NCBI GenBank assembly: GCA_051000345.1
Contig: JBPCOJ010000120.1
Location: 1 to 51,344, forward strand
Reading direction: 5' to 3'
DNA: 51,344 bases
From: JBHENC01 sp051000345
GTDB taxonomy: Bacteria > Acidobacteriota > Blastocatellia > Pyrinomonadales > Pyrinomonadaceae
The position numbers and the translations under genes were made by a program. Positions within the stretch are counted from its first letter, which is position 1. Every line of letters starts with the position of its first letter. Shown here in pieces: positions 22,090-30,121 of the stretch. The notes below the pieces were generated by a model. The model saw only the letters and a list, made by a program, of their open reading frames with translations. It ran no database searches and was not told the DNA's origin.

Positions 22090-23157
22090 GTGTTTATTGA
22101 TCGCACCAAAATTCGCGTTCAGGGCGGGCATGGCGGCAACGGCGTGATGGCCTTCCGGCGCGAAAAATTCGTGCCGCGCGGCGGGCCTTCGGGCGGCGAC
22201 GGCGGGCGCGGCGGCGATGTCTGGATGGTCGCGGACGAATCGCTCAACACGCTGCTTCATCTGCGCTATAACCCGGAACACATCGCGGATCGCGGGCGGC
22301 ACGGCGAAGGCTCGAAACGCTCCGGTCATGCTGGCGTGGACAAGGAAGTTCGCGTTCCCGTCGGCACGCAAGTCTTCGATGCCGCGACAGGCGAGCTTTT
22401 GCAGGATTTCACGGAGAACGAACAGCGCTGGCTGGCGGCGAGCGGCGGGCGCGGCGGCTTCGGCAATTCTCATTTCGCCACTTCGACGAATCGCGCGCCT
22501 CGCTATCATCAGGAGGGAAGCGAAGGCGAAGAACACGAACTGCAACTCGAACTAAAATTAATCGCCGATGCAGGTCTCGTCGGTTTCCCGAATGCGGGCA
22601 AATCGACGCTCATTTCCGTCGTCTCCGCCGCCAAACCGAAGATTGCGGATTATCCATTCACGACGCTCGAACCGCATCTGGGCGTGGTTGACATGGGCGA
22701 TTATCGAACCTTCGTCGTCGCGGATATTCCGGGCTTGATCGAAGGCGCGCACGCGGGCGCGGGACTCGGTGATCGTTTTCTGCGCCACATAGAGCGCACC
22801 AAACTTCTGCTGCACCTCGTCGATGTTTCGTCGAATTCGGGTCGCCACACGAGCGCCGTCGAAGATTACGATGCGATCAACCATGAATTAATGGCTTACG
22901 ATCCAGACCTTGCGCGCCGCCCGCAAATCGTCGTTGCAACCAAGACGGACGCGCTCGACGAACCGGAGCGCATGGAAGCCTTGCGCGCGCGCGCCGCCGC
23001 CGATAACCGCGCTTTTTACCAAATCTCCGCCGTCACAAACAAAGGCGTGCGCGAATTAATAAACGGCATCGCGCGCGCGCTGGATGAAATCAACGCGCGG
23101 CAAATGAGCACGGCGAGCGAGAGCAGCAATGGCGATAACGCACGCGCCGCAGATTGA
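22090..23157 (+). CDS. obg: GTPase Obg/CgtA
   Basis: Obg is a ribosome-associated GTPase acting in 50S maturation and stress. It has 355 residues. The Obg fold is at 1-157 with its glycine-rich loops (RVQGGHGGNGVMAFRREKFVPRGGPSGGDGGRGG). The G domain follows: G1 GFPNAGKSTL, G3 DIPGLIEGAHAGAGLG, G4 TKTD and ISAVTNKG. The start is GTG (MFIDRTKIRV) with no SD. It follows rplU-rpmA, the common order. Confidence 0.97.
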   Translation: MFIDRTKIRVQGGHGGNGVMAFRREKFVPRGGPSGGDGGRGGDVWMVADESLNTLLHLRYNPEHIADRGRHGEGSKRSGHAGVDKEVRVPVGTQVFDAATGELLQDFTENEQRWLAASGGRGGFGNSHFATSTNRAPRYHQEGSEGEEHELQLELKLIADAGLVGFPNAGKSTLISVVSAAKPKIADYPFTTLEPHLGVVDMGDYRTFVVADIPGLIEGAHAGAGLGDRFLRHIERTKLLLHLVDVSSNSGRHTSAVEDYDAINHELMAYDPDLARRPQIVVATKTDALDEPERMEALRARAAADNRAFYQISAVTNKGVRELINGIARALDEINARQMSTASESSNGDNARAAD

Positions 23158-23235
23158 TTCACGCGCGCGGGAATTTGCCGGATCGAGTATCGTGAATTTT
23201 GGTCGGCGACGTTTATTTGAGGACAAAGTTCTTTG

Positions 23236-23958
23236 ATGAAAAAGTTGAAGCGAACGGCTTTGTATGGCGGAACGTTTGATCCGATTCACAACGGCCATAT
23301 CCGCATCGCACAAACTTTTCTGGGCTTGTTCGCGCTCGACGAATTTTGCTTTGTTCCGGCACACGTTGCGCCGCACAAAAGAGAAACGAAGGTGACGCCG
23401 CCCGTTCATCGTTACGCGATGCTCGCGCTCGCTACGCAATCGGACGAGCGAATGCGGATTAGCACAGTCGAATTAGACGCGCCGGAAAAGCCGTACACGA
23501 TTGACACGCTCTTGAAGTTTTGCGCCGAAGAAAAGAGCGGCGCGCAGTTTTTTTTCGTGATGGGCGCGGATTCGTGGGCGGAGATACGGACTTGGCGCGA
23601 GTGGGAGTGTTTGCTTCAATTGACGAATCACATCGTTGTCACGCGTCCCGGTTACGAACTCAATACGGAACACGTAACGGCGCAGATACGCGAACGAATC
23701 GTTGACCTGCGCGGATTGAATGAAGAACAAATCAGGCACAGAAGCACTGAAGATGTGGGCGCGAAAATTTACATAACGGATGCCGTGACGATGGACGTTT
23801 CGGCGACTTCGATTCGACGTGCTGTGCGAAACGAATCGGGCGGCGAATGGCGACAAAATGTTCCGCCGCCCGTCGCCGGTTACATACAAAAATACGAGCT
23901 TTACGAAGATCAAAATGAAACAAAACTCGACAGTCAAAGAACAGGCTCTGCGCATTGA
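23236..23958 (+). CDS. nadD: Nicotinate-nucleotide adenylyltransferase
   Basis: NadD makes nicotinate adenine dinucleotide in NAD synthesis. The start chosen is the ATG giving MKKLKRTALYGGTFDPIHNGHIRIA; an upstream TTG in frame adds one residue. The nucleotidyltransferase motifs GGTFDPIHNGH (residues 10-20) and VSATSIRRAV near the C-terminus are present, and FVMGADSW fits NadD rather than CoaD. Its 3' end overlaps rsfS by 44 nt. Confidence 0.95.
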   Translation: MKKLKRTALYGGTFDPIHNGHIRIAQTFLGLFALDEFCFVPAHVAPHKRETKVTPPVHRYAMLALATQSDERMRISTVELDAPEKPYTIDTLLKFCAEEKSGAQFFFVMGADSWAEIRTWREWECLLQLTNHIVVTRPGYELNTEHVTAQIRERIVDLRGLNEEQIRHRSTEDVGAKIYITDAVTMDVSATSIRRAVRNESGGEWRQNVPPPVAGYIQKYELYEDQNETKLDSQRTGSAH

Positions 23959-24481
23959 ATCGAACGCGGAAGCGCACGGCAGCGAAGAAGTCGGCGCGAA
24001 TCCGTCTGCTTCCACAGCGACAACGAATGATGGCGCGACGGCGGAAGAACTCGACAAGCATCTCCTGATTGCTGTCGATGCGGCGAGCGACAAAAAAGCG
24101 ATTGATATGATAGCGCTCGATCTGCGCAGCCTCGCCAGCTTCACGGATTATTTTCTCATCACGAGCGGCTCGAACACGAGACAAGTGCAGGCCATTGCCG
24201 ATGCCATCGTCGATCAATTGAAGAAGGTCGGCAGGCGTCCGGCGCGTGTCGAAGGCTACAACTCTGCGGAGTGGGTGCTGGTCGATTACGGCGATTTTAT
24301 TATCCATGTATTCGATGACAAAGCGCGCCGCTTTTACGATCTGGAAAGATTATGGCGCGAAGCAACACGCGTTAAGTTGCCTTCGGATGAAATTGCGACT
24401 GTTGTTGTGTCCAGCGAACCGGAAACCAATGCTCCGGGCAATAACGGAAGCGAAGGAAGCGAAGAGAACGAACAGCCGTGA
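23915..24481 (+). CDS. rsfS: Ribosomal silencing factor RsfS
   Basis: RsfS binds L14 and blocks subunit joining when nutrients are low. The start is placed at MKQNSTVKEQALRIE; an ORF extends further upstream inside nadD but has no support. Residues about 45-160 are the domain: IDMIALDLRSLASFTDYFLITSGSNTRQVQAIADAIVDQL and GYNSAEWVLVDYGDFIIHVFDDKARRFYDLERLW. About 40 residues before it and 30 after are low complexity. nadD-rsfS-rlmH is a common neighbourhood, though here a regulator interrupts it. Confidence 0.93.
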   Translation: MKQNSTVKEQALRIESNAEAHGSEEVGANPSASTATTNDGATAEELDKHLLIAVDAASDKKAIDMIALDLRSLASFTDYFLITSGSNTRQVQAIADAIVDQLKKVGRRPARVEGYNSAEWVLVDYGDFIIHVFDDKARRFYDLERLWREATRVKLPSDEIATVVVSSEPETNAPGNNGSEGSEENEQP

Positions 24482-25413
24482 TCGAACTCGTCAGGGAATC
24501 GAACGGAATGCGCGAGGTCGTGCATCTCGCAACGCGCGTTGCCGCGACGGATTCCAACGTGCTCATCACAGGCGAATCAGGAACAGGCAAAGAGCATGTC
24601 GCGCGTTTTATTCACGCACGCTCGAAACGCGCCGGACAAAGTTTTTTGAAAATAGATTGCGCGTCGCTGCCGGGCGAATTGCTCGAAGCGGAACTCTTCG
24701 GTTACGAGCGCGGCGCGTTTACGGGAGCTGTGGAAGCGAAGCCCGGCAGAATCGAAGCGGCGCACAAGGGAACGCTCTTCCTCGACGAAATCGCTTATTT
24801 GACGACGGACGCGCAAGCGAAATTGCTGCGCGTGATCGAGCGGCGCGAATTCGAGCGGCTCGGCGGGCGGCGCACGCACAAAGTAGATGCGCGCTTAATC
24901 GCGCTCACCAACGTCGATTTGAATGAAGCGATTAAACGGCGCACGTTCCGCGAAGACCTTTACTATCGCCTGAACGTCATACACATCACGTTGCCGCCGT
25001 TGCGCGAGCGCCGTGCCGACATACGAAAACTAGCGCAGGAATTTTTGAAAACGAGCGCGGCAAAACATGGCCGCCGCGTGCGAGAGCTTGCGCCCGAAGC
25101 GCTGGCCTTGCTTCAGGCTTACGCTTGGCCGGGCAACGTGCGCGAACTCGCTAACATCATTGAACGCGCCGTTGTCGTGACGAACAGCGATGATGCGCGC
25201 ATCGAAGCAAATGATTTGCCGGAAACTCTGCGCGCGGCAGTCCGTTTGCAGGAGCGCGAAGGAGCGCGGCAAACCCTTGCCGAGCTTGAATCCGTATATA
25301 TCGCGGAAACGTTGCGTTGGGCGAACGGCAATAAATCGGCAGCGGCTCGCGCGCTCGGCATCAGCCGCAAAAATCTTTATGAAAAGATCGCGCGCTATCG
25401 CCTAGAGGCTTAA
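24478..25413 (+). CDS. Sigma-54-dependent transcriptional activator (AAA+ and Fis-type HTH, no sensor domain)
   Basis: The 311-residue protein is an enhancer-binding protein that would remodel sigma-54 RNA polymerase using ATP. Visible are Walker A GESGTGKE (32-39), the sigma-54 contact loop GAFTGA (79-84), Walker B GTLFLDE (98-104), and AWPGNVRELANIIERAVV near 222-239. A Fis-type HTH forms the C-terminus (NGNKSAAARALGISRKNLYEKI). It lacks any receiver, GAF or PAS domain, so activation is probably controlled by partner proteins or level. It starts at GTG overlapping the rsfS stop, so it is co-transcribed. Which genes it controls is not visible. Confidence 0.93.
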   Translation: MIELVRESNGMREVVHLATRVAATDSNVLITGESGTGKEHVARFIHARSKRAGQSFLKIDCASLPGELLEAELFGYERGAFTGAVEAKPGRIEAAHKGTLFLDEIAYLTTDAQAKLLRVIERREFERLGGRRTHKVDARLIALTNVDLNEAIKRRTFREDLYYRLNVIHITLPPLRERRADIRKLAQEFLKTSAAKHGRRVRELAPEALALLQAYAWPGNVRELANIIERAVVVTNSDDARIEANDLPETLRAAVRLQEREGARQTLAELESVYIAETLRWANGNKSAAARALGISRKNLYEKIARYRLEA

Positions 25414-25419
25414 AGGGAA

Positions 25420-25881
25420 ATGCGCGTGCGTTTGATTTTTGTCGGCAAGACAAAGGACGCGAACTTGCGCGCTTTGATCGCAGAATATTTGAAACGCTTG
25501 ACGCGGTTCGTGCGCTGCGAAGTAACGGAACTAAGTGAGCGGCGTGCGCAAACCACCGCGTTGTGCATTGAAGAAGAAGGCCAGCGTATTTGCGAAGCGT
25601 TGCGTGCAGACACATTGATGGTGCTGCTTGATGTCGAGGGCAAGCAGTGGAGTTCGCAGGAATTGGCCGCCGAAGTCGGGCGTTGGCAGGATGCGGGAAC
25701 AAAGGAAGTGACGTTCATCGTCGGCGGCGCTTACGGCGTCTCGGATAAAGTTAAGAAGCGCGCGAATGTGACGTGGTCTTTATCCAGTTTGACTTTAACG
25801 CATGAAATGGCGCGCGTCGTTTTACTCGAACAGATTTACAGGGCATACACGATTATTCACGGCTTGCCATACCAGAAATAA
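25420..25881 (+). CDS. rlmH: 23S rRNA pseudouridine-1915 N3-methyltransferase RlmH
   Basis: RlmH methylates pseudouridine 1915 in helix 69 of assembled ribosomes. The 153 residues match the SPOUT family length. The knotted C-terminal region is visible: FIVGGAYGVSDKVKKRAN, then WSLSSLTLTHEMARVVLLEQIYRAYTIIHGLPYQK, the near-invariant RlmH ending. It begins 6 nt after the sigma-54 activator stop, indicating a shared transcript with nadD, rsfS and that regulator. Confidence 0.96.
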   Translation: MRVRLIFVGKTKDANLRALIAEYLKRLTRFVRCEVTELSERRAQTTALCIEEEGQRICEALRADTLMVLLDVEGKQWSSQELAAEVGRWQDAGTKEVTFIVGGAYGVSDKVKKRANVTWSLSSLTLTHEMARVVLLEQIYRAYTIIHGLPYQK

Positions 25882-25982
25882 ATCTCCCGTCGGCAGCGGC
25901 TGTAAAATAAACAAGGGGTTCCATGAGCGCGGGAAGCGTGATGGATGAGCGATTAGAAAGGCCATGAGGAGTTAAAGGAACA

Positions 25983-26351
25983 ATGGATAAAAAAAAGGTA
26001 AAAACATTCAGGGATAAATTGCTGGGGCGGCGCGAAGGGCTTGTCGGGCAAGTGCAGGCAGCCGAAACTTACAGCCGCGAACGCGATTCCGAAGCGACGC
26101 AAGACCCTGCGGATATGGCCGCCAACGCGTACAACAAAGAACTGCTTTTTTCGATGTCGGCGAATGACCGCAAGCTGCTCGGATTAATTGATGAAGCGCT
26201 TCTGAGAATCGAAGCGAACAAGTACGGCAACTGCGTGCATTGCGGCGAGCCTGTGCTGGAAAAAAGATTGGAAGCCGTGCCGTGGGCGCGCCATTGCTTG
26301 CGCTGTCAGGATTTGCAGGAGCGCAATTTGCTGAACGAAGACGACGATTAA
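25983..26351 (+). CDS. DksA/TraR family zinc-finger protein
   Basis: The 122-residue protein has a coiled-coil N-terminal half (KFRDKLLGRREGLVGQVQAAETYSRERDSE) and a C4 zinc finger near residues 82-108, CVHCGEPVLEKRLEAVP...CLRCQDLQE. This matches DksA/TraR proteins, which enter the RNA polymerase secondary channel; a CarD/YocK-type role is equally possible. The coiled-coil tip carries DPADMAANAYNKELLF. SD AAAGGA precedes the ATG. A hairpin terminator follows. Confidence 0.85.
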   Translation: MDKKKVKTFRDKLLGRREGLVGQVQAAETYSRERDSEATQDPADMAANAYNKELLFSMSANDRKLLGLIDEALLRIEANKYGNCVHCGEPVLEKRLEAVPWARHCLRCQDLQERNLLNEDDD

Positions 26352-26387
26352 GCTTGAGAATTACCGGACTGAACCGGCATTAATGAG

Positions 26388-26425
26388 CGGTCTCTTTGCT
26401 TCAATGTGGAAAGGCAAAGAGACCG
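26388..26425 (+). terminator. Hairpin terminator after the DksA-like gene
   Basis: CGGTCTCTTTGC (26388-26399) and GCAAAGAGACCG (26414-26425) are a perfect 12-bp stem with a 14-nt loop. No long T run follows (TTCGT), so it may act as an attenuator. It lies over any start of the next ORF before 26433, which supports choosing a downstream start for comF. Confidence 0.65.
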
Positions 26426-26462
26426 TTCGTGCATGAAACGAAGAAACGGGGAGTCGAGTCGG

Positions 26463-27212
26463 ATGTTGTTTGCGCACACAGCAATTTCGCTTTACGATGC
26501 GGCGCTGGCGCTCGTTTATCCGCATAGTTGCGCGGTGTGCGGGGCGAGCGTCGAACAGCATTTTGACGGTGTGGCGTGCGCGCAGTGCTGGCAGGCGACG
26601 CATTTGTTTACCGGCGAAGAAGTGATGTGCGGCAAGTGCGGCCTCGTTTTAATGGCGGCGATGCCGGAGACGCGCAAGGTGGAAGTGCGTTGCCATCGTT
26701 GCGATGCGGAGCCTTTCACGGCGGCGCGCGCGTGCGGCGTTTATGAGGGAGCTTTGCGCGCTTCCGTGCTGGCTCTCAAACGCGAGCCATACATCGCGCC
26801 GCGCCTCCTCGATTTGTTATTTGAAATGCAGCACCGCGCGCCGCTGTGTGACGCGACGCGCATCGTTCCCGTACCGCTGCACGAAACGCGAAGGCAAGAG
26901 CGCGGCTTTAATCAAGCGGCGGTTTTGGCTCAGGCGCTGGCGCGCAAATCAAATCTACGGTGCGATGAATGGAGCCTGACGCGAATTGTCCACACCACTC
27001 TGCACCGCGCAGGGATGGATGCGCAGGCACGCCGCGAGAGCGTCTCGGACGCCTTTGAAGTACAACGCCCGCGACTCATTGCAAATGAACGCATACTGCT
27101 CGTTGATGATGTTTTTACAACGGGCGCAACCGCTTCAGCGTGCGCGAGCGTATTAAAGGAAGCGGGCGCGCTTGACGTGTTTGTGCTGACGCTCGCACGC
27201 GCCGGTAATTAG
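26463..27212 (+). CDS. comF: ComF family protein (phosphoribosyltransferase-like)
   Basis: The protein resembles ComF, needed in some bacteria for DNA uptake, and has a phosphoribosyltransferase fold. The start is the ATG behind GGGGAG (26448-26453) giving MLFAHTAISLYDAALALVYPHSC; longer in-frame starts fall on the terminator stem or lack an SD. Residues about 20-60 supply a zinc ribbon (HSCAVC, CAQC, CGKC and a later CHRC). The C-terminal PRPP loop ILLVDDVFTTGATASAC is intact. About 249 residues. It stands alone here; no other competence genes are visible. Confidence 0.9.
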   Translation: MLFAHTAISLYDAALALVYPHSCAVCGASVEQHFDGVACAQCWQATHLFTGEEVMCGKCGLVLMAAMPETRKVEVRCHRCDAEPFTAARACGVYEGALRASVLALKREPYIAPRLLDLLFEMQHRAPLCDATRIVPVPLHETRRQERGFNQAAVLAQALARKSNLRCDEWSLTRIVHTTLHRAGMDAQARRESVSDAFEVQRPRLIANERILLVDDVFTTGATASACASVLKEAGALDVFVLTLARAGN

Positions 27213-27307
27213 AAATTCGGACTCGCCTGAAGACGGCAAATATTAAAACGACAACGCGGCTTTACATAATCGGCGCGTGCTTCGCATTATACGTGGCTGG
27301 TGTTTTG

Positions 27308-27802
27308 CTACTGCGCGAGGTCGTCAATCTGCAATCCGACGGGGCTTGCGCCCGCGAATTTTACAACGTCGATTACTTTGGCAATTTCGCCGTAATGAAG
27401 CGAGCGCGGCGCTTTGATGAAAACGGTTTTTTCAACGCGGTCTTCTGCCGAAAGCGCTTGCATGTCGATGCCGGATTTATAAACGTGCGCGTCTCGCCGA
27501 TCTTGAAACACTTGCGCGAGTCTGGCGCTCAATTTATCCGCATCTTCGATTGATCCTAAATTCGCTTCGCCGTTCAGCTTTAGCTGCGCATCAGAGCCGA
27601 TGGTCACAACAAGCGTGCGCGGGTTCGGCACTAACATTAGTTCATCATCGGGCGGCTGCGGTACAAGCGCTTTGAAGCGGCTCGGTCTGAGCGGCGATGC
27701 GACCATAAAGATTATCAAGAGCACCAACAGCACATCGATGAGCGGCGTGACGTTAATGTTCGGCGATGCTTGTTTGTCTTCGGAACTGATTTTTATTGTC
27801 AT
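27308..27802 (-). CDS. Biopolymer transport protein ExbD/TolR
   Basis: ExbD/TolR uses the proton gradient with ExbB/TolQ to energise outer-membrane work. The start is set to the Met giving MTIKISSEDKQASPNINVTPLIDV; the longer ORF adds 22 residues of non-conserved sequence. The single TM helix with its key Asp (NVTPLIDVLLVLLIIFMVASP, about residues 17-37) is diagnostic, followed by a periplasmic domain ending in KVIDVVKFAGASPVGLQID. No ExbB or TonB gene is adjacent, so the partner must be elsewhere. About 164 residues, a normal size. It is convergent with comF. Confidence 0.88.
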   Translation of the reverse strand: MTIKISSEDKQASPNINVTPLIDVLLVLLIIFMVASPLRPSRFKALVPQPPDDELMLVPNPRTLVVTIGSDAQLKLNGEANLGSIEDADKLSARLAQVFQDRRDAHVYKSGIDMQALSAEDRVEKTVFIKAPRSLHYGEIAKVIDVVKFAGASPVGLQIDDLAQ

Positions 27803-28087
27803 CTTGCGAAGCCTGCTTTCGGTGGAAGCTGCGTTTTGTGATAAGTAATTCGTTCGACTTAAATGCAAGAGAAGAACGCGATATAGCCGGGCAGAAGCCG
27901 CTTGCGCGCGTTGGCGTTCTCTCGAACGAATTCTTAGACACCATGGCCGCTTAAAAGTTCCGCGCTTCGATTGTCAGGCTTGTCGTAGGCGAGCGTAAGT
28001 CAGACTTCGCGCTTGTCAAAATGCTTGGAAAAGTTTTATTGATTGTGCGGCATAATCTTCAGAAAGTTACATCTGCAAAATAACGAA
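27803..28087. other. Divergent gap between exbD and the iminopeptidase gene
   Basis: In these 285 nt I see no gene, RNA or heptamer repeat. A CATAAT at 28051-28056 may be a -10 box for the iminopeptidase gene, but no matching -35 at good spacing is visible. The exbD-side leader looks unremarkable. Confidence 0.4.
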
Positions 28088-29050
28088 ATGAAAAATCTAT
28101 ACTCTCCTCTCGAGCCTTTCGATCAAGGCATGTTTCAGGTCTCGGACATTCACGCGCTTTATTACGAGCAGTGCGGCAATCCTGCGGGGCAGCCCGTAGT
28201 ATTTCTGCACGGCGGGCCGGGCGGCGGCATCTCGCCGGACTATCGCAGGTTCTTCGATCCGGCGCATTACCGCGTCATACTTTTTGACCAGCGCGGGGCG
28301 GGGCGCAGCACGCCGCACGCGGAACTGCGCGAGAATACGACGTGGGATTTAGTCGCCGACATCGAGCGTTTGCGTGAGCATTTCAAAATCGAGCGCTGGC
28401 AAGTTTTCGGTGGTTCATGGGGCAGCACTTTGTCGCTCGCTTACGCGGAGACGCATCCAGACAGAGTGACGGCGCTTGTCTTGCGCGGCATCTTTTTGTG
28501 TCGCGCGAAGGAAATTAATTGGTTTTATCAAAAGGGCGCGGATGCGATTTTCCCGGACGTGTGGGAAGAATACGAGCGGGTCATACCGGAGGCCGAGCGC
28601 GTGAATATGCTCGCGGCTTATCATCGCCGTTTGACGGGCGCGGACGAGCAAGTGAGGTTAGAGGCAGCGCGCGCGTGGAGCGTTTGGGAAGGCAGCACCT
28701 CGAAGCTTTTGCCCGACCCGGGACTCATCGAGCATTTTGGTGAAGCACATCTGGCGCTCGCCATGGCGCGCATCGAGTGTCATTACTTTATGCACAATGC
28801 GTTTTTTGAAACGGAAAATTATTTGATCGAAAACGTCGGCAAGATTCGGAACATTCCGGCGGTCATCGTGCAGGGACGTTACGACGTGGTATGCCCGATG
28901 ATGAGCGCTTGGGAATTGCATAAGGCTTGGCCGGAAGCCGAGCTACGCGTTGTGCCGGACGCAGGCCACTCCGCGATGGAGAAGGGAATCGTTTCTGCGC
29001 TTGTCGAAGCGACGGACGGCTTTCGTGAAAAGCAGAATCGGGATTCCTAG
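28088..29050 (+). CDS. pip: Prolyl iminopeptidase (alpha/beta hydrolase)
   Basis: This enzyme releases N-terminal proline from peptides. The start is the ATG giving MKNLYSPLEPFDQGMFQVSD; the upstream frame adds 15 unsupported residues. HGGPGGG oxyanion motif (about 40-46), FDQRGAGRSTPHA and the nucleophile elbow FGGSWGSTLSLAYA (Ser in GGSWGS) are the family hallmarks, with the acid in VQGRYDVVCP and the catalytic His in AGHSA. About 320 residues, normal for serine peptidase S33 PIP. Confidence 0.95.
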   Translation: MKNLYSPLEPFDQGMFQVSDIHALYYEQCGNPAGQPVVFLHGGPGGGISPDYRRFFDPAHYRVILFDQRGAGRSTPHAELRENTTWDLVADIERLREHFKIERWQVFGGSWGSTLSLAYAETHPDRVTALVLRGIFLCRAKEINWFYQKGADAIFPDVWEEYERVIPEAERVNMLAAYHRRLTGADEQVRLEAARAWSVWEGSTSKLLPDPGLIEHFGEAHLALAMARIECHYFMHNAFFETENYLIENVGKIRNIPAVIVQGRYDVVCPMMSAWELHKAWPEAELRVVPDAGHSAMEKGIVSALVEATDGFREKQNRDS

Positions 29051-29092
29051 CTTTGCCTTATTTTTTATCGTCGCGTAATATCCTAAGGCAGT

Positions 29093-29620
29093 ATGAACGG
29101 ACGTGTCTTAGTCCTCAACGCATCTTTCGAGCCGATTAACGTATGCACGGAGCGGCGCGCCGTAGTGATGATTTTCAAAGGCGTCGCGCGCGCCGAGGAA
29201 CACAACGGCCACTTGCTTCGTTCGTCGAAGCTTGTGATCCACGCGCCGAGCGTGATTCGCCTGACCGAGTACATACACATTCCGTTCGAGCGGCGCTCGC
29301 TTTCCCGTAAAAACATACTGCTGCGCGACCATTCGGCGTGTCAGTATTGCGCCAAACAATTGCCGCCTTCGGAATTGACGCTCGATCATGTGCATCCACG
29401 CTCGCGCGGCGGCGATTCGACGTGGGATAATCTGGTGGCGTGCTGCAAGCGCTGTAATCATCGCAAGGGAAATCGCACGCCGGAAGAAGCCGGAATGCAG
29501 CTTTTGCGTCGCCCGCGCGGATTCTCCTTGCACGTTAATCGCCAGATCATGCGTTATCTCGGGCGCGCGGATGAGGCATGGCGCAAATATCTTTTCTTTG
29601 AATCGAACGCCGGAGAATAA
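29093..29620 (+). CDS. HNH endonuclease
   Basis: The 175-residue protein contains an HNH nuclease domain: CQYCAKQLPPSELTLDHVHPRSRGGDSTWDNLVACCKRCNHRKGNRTPEEAGM, with two CxxC zinc pairs and the DH...N...H catalytic core. The N-terminus (VLVLNASFEPINVCTERRAVVMIFKGVARAEEHNG) is typical of a widespread chromosomal HNH family that is not linked to phage. Its cellular role is unknown. No neighbouring modification gene suggests restriction. Confidence 0.88.
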   Translation: MNGRVLVLNASFEPINVCTERRAVVMIFKGVARAEEHNGHLLRSSKLVIHAPSVIRLTEYIHIPFERRSLSRKNILLRDHSACQYCAKQLPPSELTLDHVHPRSRGGDSTWDNLVACCKRCNHRKGNRTPEEAGMQLLRRPRGFSLHVNRQIMRYLGRADEAWRKYLFFESNAGE

Positions 29621-29673
29621 CCGCGCGTCTAACCGTTACACGCAAGGCCAATTGTGGCGCGCAAAGGAGTTTT

Positions 29674-30027
29674 ATGGTAAACGAAATTTTATTGTTCGGC
29701 TTTGGCGGCCCAACCGAATGGATCGTTATTCTCGCCGTCGTGATGCTGCTTTTCGGCGGCAGCAAATTGCCGCAGCTCGCAAAGGCGCTCGGTCAAAGCA
29801 AGCGCGCTTTCAAGGAAGGTATGGACGAAGCCGAAGAAGCAGAGCAACTCGATAAATTGAGGCCGACGATAACCGCCGGACAGCCGGCGCAACCGGCGCT
29901 TTCAGCCGTTGATGACGAAGCTTTATTTGAAGAAGCGCGCCGCCGCGCCGCCGCCCTGCGTGCCACAGAAAACACCGGCGGCGGGCAACTCAAAAGCGAC
30001 AACGTCGTGCCGGGACAAATGCGGTAA
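29674..30027 (+). CDS. tatA: Twin-arginine translocase subunit TatA/TatE
   Basis: TatA multimers form the pore for folded proteins crossing the inner membrane. The 117 residues have an N-terminal TM helix (WIVILAVVMLLFGGSKLPQLAKALGQS) followed by an amphipathic helix and a Glu-rich region (RAFKEGMDEAEEAEQLDKL), then a polar tail. The FGGSKLPQLAKALG hinge is diagnostic. It is isolated from tatC. Confidence 0.93.
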   Translation: MVNEILLFGFGGPTEWIVILAVVMLLFGGSKLPQLAKALGQSKRAFKEGMDEAEEAEQLDKLRPTITAGQPAQPALSAVDDEALFEEARRRAAALRATENTGGGQLKSDNVVPGQMR

Positions 30028-30040
30028 CGCCGCGCTCTAC

Positions 30041-30066
30041 GTCACACAATAAAGTCACACAATAAA
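30041..30066. repeat. Tandem 13-nt direct repeat
   Basis: GTCACACAATAAA occurs twice back to back (30041-30053 and 30054-30066), directly before the terminator stem. Probably a simple duplication. Confidence 0.8.
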
Positions 30067-30106
30067 ACTCTCGCTATGCGTTGCTTACGTCGCATGGCGA
30101 GAGTTT
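30065..30106. terminator. Bidirectional terminator between tatA and the methyltransferase gene
   Basis: AAACTCTCGC (30065-30074) pairs with GCGAGAGTTT (30097-30106), and the stem continues through ATGCG/CGCAT (30076-30080 with 30091-30095), 16 pairs with one T-G wobble. The A-rich start and T-rich end suit use on both strands of this convergent junction. Confidence 0.8.
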
Positions 30107-30121
30107 CGTTGTAAAGAAGAT

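Noticed and set aside
26406..26462. Longer comF start at 26406
   Set aside because: That start lies in the loop of a perfect 12-bp hairpin and lacks an SD; 26463 has GGGGAG at good spacing.
27213..28087. tRNA or small RNA gene in the gaps
   Set aside because: No cloverleaf, CCA end or conserved RNA motif could be recognised here or elsewhere in the window.
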